This document shows positions 1 to 5,139 of a DNA stretch of 5,331 nt, one piece after another. Each line of letters opens with the position of its first letter. The first letter of the stretch is position 1. The stretch lies in contig JAADFV010000188.1 of NCBI GenBank assembly GCA_013152695.1, positions 1,959-7,289 of the forward strand, written 5' to 3'. The notes under the pieces were generated by a model, which was not told the DNA's origin, did no database searches, and saw only the letters and a program-made list of their open reading frames with translations. The position numbers and the translations under genes are program-made. This DNA is from Chloroflexota bacterium. GTDB lineage: Bacteria; Chloroflexota; Anaerolineae; J102.

Positions 1-87
1 CTTGATTTATTCAAAAAAGAGGGCCGGTGGACGCAAGAACTAGCCGAGCCTGATCTGCATATCGACGAAAAGGAGGTAGAGGCATGA
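1..87 (+). CDS. C-terminal end of an unidentified upstream gene (partial)
   Basis: This frame is open from the window edge to a TGA at 85-87 and encodes the last 28 residues of a protein that starts outside the window. The other two forward frames close early. The tail is hydrophilic and acidic, with residues such as FKKEGRW and a charged DEKEVEA end, which would suit a cytoplasmic tail, but it is too short to name a family. The TGA overlaps the ATG of the next gene as ATGA (84-87), and the next gene's ribosome binding site lies inside this coding sequence. That arrangement is typical of translationally coupled genes in one operon. Given the downstream ctaB and nirS-like genes, a heme-copper enzyme subunit or another respiratory protein is possible, but this is a guess from context only. 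Confidence 0.6.
   Translation, partial: LDLFKKEGRWTQELAEPDLHIDEKEVEA
70..76 (+). promoter_or_regulatory. Strong Shine-Dalgarno site for the SUMF1-domain lipoprotein
   Basis: AAGGAGG lies 7 bases before the ATG at 84. It sits within the 3' end of the upstream reading frame, so the two genes are probably translationally coupled. It fixes the start at 84. Confidence 0.75.
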
Positions 88-992
88 AATCACGAGTCGT
101 AATAGCCATGTTTGCAGTGTTTTTGTTGCTGGCCATGGCAGGTTGTTCAGCATCGCCCCCACCAGCGCAGACACCACCGCTGGTAGATACTGGTATTGAT
201 CCTAACAGCTGGAGTATTGTTCCAGCCGGCGAATTTCTGATGGGATTGAATGACCACGAAACTCCTTTGGACTATGATTTCGAGATAATGGTTACCGATG
301 TGACCAATGAGCAATTTGCTACTTTTCTCAATGATGCTCTGGCTGATGGTACGATCAAGCTAGGAGAGAATGGTGTTCTTGGCTACTACCCCGGCGATGA
401 GTTCCATGGCTACGACCACGAACGCGAGATCAAGGCCGGAGATTGGCTACTATTCCCCTTGGATGAAGCTGATGCCCGTCTCCAGTTTGATGGTAGTACG
501 TTTAGCGTTAGATCGGGCTATGAGAATCACCCTGCCACTATGGTGACCTGGTTCGGTGCCCGTGCCTATTGTGAATACTACGGTGGCTGGCTCCCCCTCG
601 AGGAGGAATGGGAGAAGGCTGCACGGGGTGAAGAGGGTCTCGCCTTTCCTTGGGGTAATGAGATCGAGAAAAACAATGCCAATTACTACAAAAGCGGCGA
701 TCCTTTCGAAAGACCCGGTACGGTGGGAGATACAACACCGGTGGGATATTATAACGGCAAGAGCTACAATGGCTATCAGACCATGAATTCCCCCAGCCCT
801 TACGGTCTGTATGATATGGGCGGCAATGTGTGGCAATGGACAGGCGGCGTGTACGATGATACTCATCTTCGTTACCTGAAGGGTGGTAGTTTTATGGACT
901 ATGGCTATAATTTGCGCAGTTGGACTCGTAACAGTGCCAGCCCCGATTACTACAGCATTTCCGTTGGTTTCCGTTGTGCACGAGGCAAATAG
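84..992 (+). CDS. SUMF1/FGE-fold lipoprotein without catalytic cysteines (NirV-like context)
   Basis: A 302-residue exported lipoprotein. Residues 1-21 form a signal peptide with a hydrophobic core and the lipobox AMAGC, so Cys21 would be the lipid-anchored N-terminus. A Pro-rich linker follows to about residue 33. The rest matches the formylglycine-generating-enzyme (SUMF1) fold in order: VPAGEFLMG near 46-54, VTNEQFATFL near 73-82, the AYCEYYGGWLP..EEWEKAARG block near 161-181, FPWGNE, SPYGLYDMGGNVWQW, LKGGSF at 265-270, and the terminal GFRCAR. True aerobic FGE has two cysteines shortly after the RGGSW-like motif; here that stretch (residues 269-282) has none, and the only mature cysteines are 163 and 298 besides the anchor. 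It is therefore probably not a sulfatase-activating enzyme. SUMF1-fold proteins also act as non-FGE accessory proteins (PvdO, GldK, NirV), and NirV genes sit beside nirK. A maturation or structural role for the nearby respiratory enzymes is inferred. Confidence 0.85.
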   Translation: MKSRVVIAMFAVFLLLAMAGCSASPPPAQTPPLVDTGIDPNSWSIVPAGEFLMGLNDHETPLDYDFEIMVTDVTNEQFATFLNDALADGTIKLGENGVLGYYPGDEFHGYDHEREIKAGDWLLFPLDEADARLQFDGSTFSVRSGYENHPATMVTWFGARAYCEYYGGWLPLEEEWEKAARGEEGLAFPWGNEIEKNNANYYKSGDPFERPGTVGDTTPVGYYNGKSYNGYQTMNSPSPYGLYDMGGNVWQWTGGVYDDTHLRYLKGGSFMDYGYNLRSWTRNSASPDYYSISVGFRCARGK

Positions 993-997
993 GAAGA
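991..997 (+). promoter_or_regulatory. Probable ribosome binding site deciding the ctaB start
   Basis: The purine-rich AGGAAGA overlaps the preceding stop codon and ends 5 bases before the ATG at 1003. Later in-frame ATGs at 1021 and 1063 have no comparable site upstream. An earlier in-frame ATG at 883 lies deep inside the preceding gene. The start at 1003 is therefore preferred. Confidence 0.5.
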
Positions 998-1002
998 AGA
1001 CC

Positions 1003-1932
1003 ATGCTCACACCCTTAAAAATGAGTCCTCATAAAGGCATAAAAACACACATAGACCATGGTATGAAGAACGTGGGTGCCCGGCTACGTCTCTACTGGTC
1101 GTTGATCAAGAGCCTGCAGACCGGACTTTTGCTCATTACCGGCGTGGTGGGCTATCTGAGCTGTGGACAGTCTATCTCTGGCCACGGCTGGGAGCTTCTG
1201 GGGGTGGTGGGGAGTCTGTTTTTGGCCATCAGCGGTAGCACCGTGCTGAATATGTGGTACGACCGCGACATCGATGCCGTGATGCAACGAACGTGCTGGC
1301 GGCCCTTGCCAGCAGGAAAGGTGGGCCCCTATGAAACTCTGATTCTAGGCCTGCTACTTTCTTTGGCCGGGGTAGGCTGGGCTCTGGCAATAGATCCTCT
1401 GTACGGGACCATCGTCTTTGGCGGCTTTTTCTTCGATGTCGTCGTCTACACTTTGTGGCTGAAGCGCCGCTCTCCCTGGTCTATTGTCTGGGGGGGGATG
1501 TCCGGAGCCATGCCGCTGTTGGCCGGCCGAGCGTTAGGCCTGGGGCAGTTGGATTGGATCGGTCTTTTACTGGCCGCAGCCATCCTTTTCTGGATTCCCA
1601 CCCACATTCTCACTTTTGCCATGCGTTATGCCAGGGATTACGAACAAGCAGGTATTCCCACCATGCCGGGTGTGTATGGCTTCCGCTTTACCCGCGTGGT
1701 CATCGCTTTTTCCAGCATGTTGGCTATCGCAGCGATGGTGCTGGCTGCCTGGGGTGTGGGCCTGACGGCTGGAGCCATGTCTATGTTGTTGGTACTTTCC
1801 GCCGCCCTGCTCATTCTGGCCCTGACCAGTGTACTACGCCCTTCCCAACGACTCAATTTTAGTCTCTTCAAATACGCTTCGGTGTACATGCTGGTTAGCA
1901 TGATGCTTATTGCCGGGCGGCTATTGTTCTGA
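1003..1932 (+). CDS. ctaB: Heme O synthase (protoheme IX farnesyltransferase), CtaB-like
   Basis: A 309-residue polytopic membrane protein of the UbiA prenyltransferase superfamily, close to the usual CtaB length of about 300. It would transfer a farnesyl group to protoheme IX, giving heme O. The first polyprenyl-diphosphate/Mg site is N83-x3-D87-x3-D91, within YDRDIDAVMQRT..RPLPAG, which is diagnostic for the CtaB branch. The second conserved loop is YARDYEQAGIPTMP at 209-222. YTLWLKRRSPWSIVWGG and GAMPLLAGRA match further conserved CtaB blocks. About nine hydrophobic segments are visible. The usual PPHF or MPHS at the second site reads IPTHI here, so it belongs to a divergent branch. The gene begins 10 bases after the preceding stop, suggesting one operon. 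Heme O (or heme A derived from it) serves heme-copper oxidases and some NO reductases, not cytochrome cd1, so its client probably lies outside the window. Confidence 0.88.
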   Translation: MLTPLKMSPHKGIKTHIDHGMKNVGARLRLYWSLIKSLQTGLLLITGVVGYLSCGQSISGHGWELLGVVGSLFLAISGSTVLNMWYDRDIDAVMQRTCWRPLPAGKVGPYETLILGLLLSLAGVGWALAIDPLYGTIVFGGFFFDVVVYTLWLKRRSPWSIVWGGMSGAMPLLAGRALGLGQLDWIGLLLAAAILFWIPTHILTFAMRYARDYEQAGIPTMPGVYGFRFTRVVIAFSSMLAIAAMVLAAWGVGLTAGAMSMLLVLSAALLILALTSVLRPSQRLNFSLFKYASVYMLVSMMLIAGRLLF

Positions 1933-1952
1933 TAACGTATCTATTCAGCATT

Positions 1953-1958
1953 AAGGAG
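1953..1958 (+). promoter_or_regulatory. Shine-Dalgarno site deciding the start of the membrane protein
   Basis: AAGGAG lies only 3 bases before an ATG at 1962 but 9 bases before the in-frame ATG at 1968. The second spacing is within the normal range, so the start at 1968 is preferred. The two choices differ by two residues. Confidence 0.6.
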
Positions 1959-1967
1959 TCAATGATC

Positions 1968-2654
1968 ATGTTCGGGAAAATTCTACGAATCATCGGCATC
2001 ATTCTCATGGGCCTGACCTCAGCTTTGATGGTGCTGGGGGGCATTGGCACCATTTGTATCGCCTTCTGGCCTGAAAAATACCCTAGTCTGGCGATGATGA
2101 TCCCCTATAAGCCCATCTATCAAGTTGCGGCCATCCTTACCATCATTGGCGGATTGCTTGGCATCTGGATGACGATTAAGCTCCGGCGCTTCAACGAGAA
2201 GAATTTCCAATACGCTGTCCTGATTTTGTTGCTGAGCCTTGCTACCGCTGGCGTGAAGATGTATTTCTCGAATAAGGTGCGCGGCAGCGTCGCTCCCACC
2301 AATATACGCTTTGATCTTACCTTGTTCACTTTGGCCTACCTCCTGATTATGCGAATTCCGGGTATCTGGGAAAAGGTTCGAAGTGCGAGGAAGGAAGGTA
2401 ATGGTGGTAATACGGGGGCAGCAGTGGCATCGATCATTGCCGGTGTGTTGACGCTAACAGTGCAATTCTGGGCGGGACCTACGCACACATTCAACGGTGT
2501 CAATTATGCTGATACCTGGCATGGTGAAATGATGGTTGCAGGCTGGGTCTTGATTGCGCTGGGGGTCAGTACCCTTGCCTGGAGACTAACCAGACAAATA
2601 TCCCCGCGGGCGGAGCAGCCGACGTCACTGGCGCCTGATGGCATATCAGTGTAA
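1968..2654 (+). CDS. Six-helix integral membrane protein of unknown function
   Basis: A 228-residue protein that I do not recognise. Six hydrophobic segments are visible near residues 10-34, 50-72, 82-100, 116-134, 151-169 and 187-207. Charge distribution (KLRRFNEK after helix 2, EKVRSARK after helix 4, RLTRQ after helix 6) puts both ends in the cytoplasm. The last outer loop, about 170-186, contains two histidines (H173, H185) and aromatic residues flanking the membrane. No heme-binding CxxCH, metal cluster or catalytic motif is evident, and there is no cleavable signal peptide. It starts 35 bases after ctaB (29 if the alternative ATG at 1962 is used) and precedes the nirS-like gene by 136 bases, so it is probably co-transcribed with ctaB. 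A role as a small subunit, quinol-interacting partner or assembly factor for a respiratory complex is possible from context alone. An alternative is an unrelated membrane protein carried along in the operon. Confidence 0.8.
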   Translation: MFGKILRIIGIILMGLTSALMVLGGIGTICIAFWPEKYPSLAMMIPYKPIYQVAAILTIIGGLLGIWMTIKLRRFNEKNFQYAVLILLLSLATAGVKMYFSNKVRGSVAPTNIRFDLTLFTLAYLLIMRIPGIWEKVRSARKEGNGGNTGAAVASIIAGVLTLTVQFWAGPTHTFNGVNYADTWHGEMMVAGWVLIALGVSTLAWRLTRQISPRAEQPTSLAPDGISV

Positions 2655-2790
2655 AATAACAGTAATCAATTGGCGGTTTGTACGAGTGGAGGTGCTTCTT
2701 TTTTACGTATTGATGACCTGAAGTATGTTCATGACTGCTAACATCCACATACAATATTTACGTTTCACACGTCAAAGAATGGAGGCAACA
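2655..2790 (+). promoter_or_regulatory. Gap before nirS-like gene with weak promoter candidates
   Basis: This is the largest gap within the + strand gene series and is more AT-rich than the flanking genes. A reasonable -10 element, TACAAT, lies at 2750-2755. The best -35 at proper spacing is TTCATG at 2728-2733, with only three matches to the sigma-70 consensus. TTGAT at 2710-2714 matches one half of an FNR/DNR-type site, but the second half is not conserved. A short inverted repeat, TGAA-N5-TTCA, occupies 2719-2731. A six-T run at 2699-2704 has no hairpin in front of it, so it is not an obvious terminator. Independent control of the nirS-like gene is plausible but not shown. Confidence 0.25.
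2781..2785 (+). promoter_or_regulatory. Shine-Dalgarno site deciding the nirS-like start
   Basis: GGAGG ends 5 bases before the ATG at 2791. That start puts a classical lipoprotein signal (MKR, hydrophobic core, LAAC) exactly at the N-terminus. In-frame ATGs at 2725 and 2779 would place 22 or 4 extra residues in front of the signal peptide and lack a good site. Confidence 0.75.
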
Positions 2791-4983
2791 ATGAAACGAA
2801 CCTTACTCATTCTCACCCTATTTCTCTTTGCCTGGACCCTGGCTGCCTGTGGAGGCGATAAAACTCCAGAGGTAGACGTTGCTGCCACGGTCACCTCTGT
2901 GCAGGAAGCGGCTGATGCTACCGTTACGGCTGCACAAAAGTCGGCCGAAGCCACTGTTACGGCTATGCAAAAAGAAGCGGCCGCAACTGTCTCGGCCGCA
3001 GAGAAAGCGGTAGAAGAGGCAAAGATGGCGGCGGAAGAAGCGGCCAAAGCAGCCGAAGCCAGTGCACAGCCTGCTCAGGAAGAAAAAGGAAAAGCCGATC
3101 CGGTGCAGGCGATCCAGAAAGCTGGTTGTACGGCCTGCCATGTCATCCCTGGCTTTGAAGAAGGTGGCAATCTTGGCCCCGATCTTACGGATATCGCGGC
3201 ACGGGCGGACAAGCACTTCATCGTCGAGTCCATGAAGGATCCTATGGCGAAAAAGCCGGAGTCATGCCCCACCGGGCCCTGTATTGATATGCCGCCGATG
3301 GATGGCATCCTTAGCCCCCCCGAGATCAGCGCTGTTGCCGATTATCTCCTCAGTGGTGGCGAGGGCGCGGCAGTGGTGCCGGCAGAAACAACTCCCCCCG
3401 AAACCGAGCCTGTTGCCCAGGAAGGGACGGGCTTGTTGACCGCGGAAGAGTTGGAACAGGGTAAAAGCATCTTCTTCAATCGGTGCGCCGGCTGCCACGG
3501 AGTGCTCCGGAAGGGCGCGACCGGTAAAGACATCACACCCGAAGCATTGGCCGAACGTGGTCGTGATCTCACCTTCATCAAGAGCATTATCACCAATGGT
3601 TTCGGCGGTATGCCCGCCTGGGGAAACCTGGGCATCCTTTCCCCGGAGGAAGTGGATCTGATGGCGCGCTTTGTGCTGTCGCCCGTGCCCGAGCCCCCAG
3701 AATGGACATTCTCCAACATCAAGGATTCTTGGACCCTGAGCGTACCTGTGGAGGATCGTCCGACCGAGCCCGAAACCGATCGTAACTGGGAGAACTTCTT
3801 TGGTGTGATTTTGCGCGATGTGGGCCAAGCCGCCATAGTCGACGGTGATACCAAGGAATTGGTCAATATTCTTCCCACCGGTTTCGCCACACACATTCTC
3901 CGTTCTTCCAAGGATGGTCGCTACTTCTATGTCATCGGCCGGGACGGCAAACTTTCCATGATTGACCTGTGGATGAAAGAACCTACGGTCGTGGCTGAAG
4001 TCCGCACTTGCCTTGATGCGCGTTCTGTCGATTCTAGCAAGTACGAGGGTTTCGAAGGGCAATATGCCATAGTCGGCTGCTACTGGCCCAGCGCCCTTGT
4101 GGTCGTAGACGGCCAAACGCTGGAGCCCCTGAAAATGGTCTCTACCCAGGGTTATGACCGCAGTCAGGGCGAGTTCATTCGTGAGAATCGTGTAGCTGCC
4201 ATTGTCAGCTCCCACTTCAGCCCAGAGTGGATAGTGAACATTAAGGAAGGTGGGCAAATGTGGCTGGTTGACTATTCGCAACTCACGAAAAAGGGGCGTC
4301 CCCTGGGTATCAAGATGGTGGATACCGAACGTTTCCTACACGATGGTGGCTGGGACGGCAGCAAACGCTATTATCTGGAGGCGGCAAATGCTTCCAAGAA
4401 GATAGTTGTGCTTGACGCCAAGACCGGTGAATATCTGGCGTCGATCCCCGTCGGAGATAAACCTCATCCCGGCCGCGGGGCCAATTGGGTGCATCCCGAA
4501 TACGGTCCTGTCTGGGCGACGGGTCACATCAAAGACAATAAGATTGCGATCATCGGCACCGATCCAGAAGGGCATCCTGAGAATGCCTGGAAGGTGGTCA
4601 AGATGCTGGAGACACCCTCCATGGGCAATCTGTTCATCAAGACCCACCCCAACAGTCCCTGGTTGATTGCTGACTTTACCGTGGCGCCTTCGCCCGAAAT
4701 GAACCGCACACTCTGTGCCTGGGATAAGAATGATCTGGATAAGGAACCCAAGTGCTGGGAAGTACCCGGCGCCGCGGAGCTGAACGCCCGCATGGTTCAC
4801 GAGGAATTCAATAAAGATGGCACCGAGTTCTGGGTTTCGGCCTGGGGCAATGTGGATACGCCCACTTTTATCGTCGTGTATGATGCCCAGACTTTGGAAG
4901 AGGTAGCCCGCATTACCGGTGACTGGCTCATCACCCCCACCGGTAAGTTCAACGTCTACAATACGGCCAACGACATCTACTAA
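2791..4983 (+). CDS. nirS: Lipid-anchored diheme-c cytochrome cd1 nitrite reductase (NirS-type)
   Basis: A 730-residue protein predicted to reduce nitrite to NO outside the cytoplasm; classical NirS has about 560-600 residues. Order: signal peptide with lipobox LAAC (Cys20); Ala/Glu/Lys-rich hendecad stalk (about 32-93); extra cytochrome c with C113-TA-C116-H117 and likely axial Met167 in DMPPM; Pro/Glu linker (about 189-214); NirS cytochrome c with C232-AG-C235-H236, the GVLRKGATGK signature and axial Met274 in GGMPAWG; then the d1 eight-bladed propeller to the C-terminus. Conserved d1 residues are all present: proximal His368 in TGFATHI, and catalytic distal His517 in FLHDGGW and His559 in PHPGRG. 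These two are 42 residues apart, as are His327 and His369 of Pseudomonas aeruginosa NirS. The C-terminus TPTGKFNVYNT..D.Y is also NirS-like, arguing against NirN or NirF. Odd points are the fused donor-like cytochrome, the lipid anchor and three extra cysteine pairs. It needs heme d1, whose synthesis genes are not in this window. Confidence 0.93.
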   Translation: MKRTLLILTLFLFAWTLAACGGDKTPEVDVAATVTSVQEAADATVTAAQKSAEATVTAMQKEAAATVSAAEKAVEEAKMAAEEAAKAAEASAQPAQEEKGKADPVQAIQKAGCTACHVIPGFEEGGNLGPDLTDIAARADKHFIVESMKDPMAKKPESCPTGPCIDMPPMDGILSPPEISAVADYLLSGGEGAAVVPAETTPPETEPVAQEGTGLLTAEELEQGKSIFFNRCAGCHGVLRKGATGKDITPEALAERGRDLTFIKSIITNGFGGMPAWGNLGILSPEEVDLMARFVLSPVPEPPEWTFSNIKDSWTLSVPVEDRPTEPETDRNWENFFGVILRDVGQAAIVDGDTKELVNILPTGFATHILRSSKDGRYFYVIGRDGKLSMIDLWMKEPTVVAEVRTCLDARSVDSSKYEGFEGQYAIVGCYWPSALVVVDGQTLEPLKMVSTQGYDRSQGEFIRENRVAAIVSSHFSPEWIVNIKEGGQMWLVDYSQLTKKGRPLGIKMVDTERFLHDGGWDGSKRYYLEAANASKKIVVLDAKTGEYLASIPVGDKPHPGRGANWVHPEYGPVWATGHIKDNKIAIIGTDPEGHPENAWKVVKMLETPSMGNLFIKTHPNSPWLIADFTVAPSPEMNRTLCAWDKNDLDKEPKCWEVPGAAELNARMVHEEFNKDGTEFWVSAWGNVDTPTFIVVYDAQTLEEVARITGDWLITPTGKFNVYNTANDIY
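2884..3015 (+). repeat. Four tandem 33-bp units encoding an 11-residue coiled-coil repeat
   Basis: Four consecutive 11-codon units encode ATVTSVQEAAD, ATVTAAQKSAE, ATVTAMQKEAA and ATVSAAEKAVE (protein residues 32-75). A degenerate fifth unit runs to about residue 86. The units are better conserved as protein than as DNA: codons differ between copies, so this is an old repeat under selection and not a fresh duplication. Eleven-residue periodicity is typical of hendecad coiled coils. Here it probably forms an alpha-helical stalk, and perhaps the dimerisation helix, between the lipid anchor and the first cytochrome. Confidence 0.8.
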
Positions 4984-5003
4984 GCTCCTCTCATCACTAA
5001 ATC

Positions 5004-5042
5004 AAACCGGGAGCCACAGGCAACTGCGGCTCCCGGTTTTTT
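5004..5042 (+). terminator. Intrinsic terminator after the nirS-like gene
   Basis: A perfect 12-bp stem pairs AAACCGGGAGCC (5004-5015) with GGCTCCCGGTTT (5028-5039) across a 12-base loop. A run of six T residues (5037-5042) starts within the last stem bases. It begins 20 bases after the TAA at 4981-4983, so it most likely ends the + strand transcript. In the opposite direction the hairpin is followed by a weaker T-rich stretch, so it might also partly stop transcription of the convergent gene. Confidence 0.9.
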
Positions 5043-5139
5043 ATGCCCACGAATGAGTTTTGGGTGCCGTACTAGGGCAAAAATATGCCTCGACAGGAAA
5101 ATTGAGAGGAACTTGAAGTCCCGTGACGGTAGGCGAATC

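Noticed and set aside
84..992. Assignment of the SUMF1 protein as a true formylglycine-generating enzyme
   Set aside because: The active-site cysteine pair expected after the GGS motif is missing and no sulfatase gene is in the window.
883..1002. A longer N-terminus for CtaB starting at the in-frame ATG at 883
   Set aside because: It would overlap the conserved end of the SUMF1 gene by more than 100 bases and add 40 residues absent from the family. The ATG at 1003 has a suitable purine-rich site.
450..1010. A 186-codon open frame on the - strand across the SUMF1-domain gene
   Set aside because: It lies opposite conserved SUMF1 coding sequence and its translation has no recognisable features, so it is a shadow frame.
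2680..2704. The T run after the membrane protein gene as an intrinsic terminator
   Set aside because: No stable inverted repeat precedes the six T residues, so only a pyrimidine-rich stretch remains.
2725..2790. An earlier start for the nirS-like protein at ATG 2725
   Set aside because: It would bury the lipoprotein signal peptide behind 22 extra residues and lacks a good Shine-Dalgarno site, whereas ATG 2791 follows GGAGG at 5 bases.
3262..4281. A 339-codon open frame on the - strand inside the nirS-like gene
   Set aside because: It is fully antisense to a gene with clear homology throughout, shows no protein motifs and has no plausible ribosome binding site context. It arises from the codon bias of the + strand gene.
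2791..4983. Assignment of the cd1-like protein as NirN or NirF (heme d1 biogenesis)
   Set aside because: Both catalytic distal histidines, the heme c signature GVLRKGATGK and the NirS-specific C-terminal block are all present with NirS-like spacing, so a nitrite reductase is the better call.
5043..5139. Small gene or RNA between the terminator and the CydC-like stop
   Set aside because: No open frame with a ribosome binding site, no strong hairpin and no tRNA-like structure was visible in these 97 bases.
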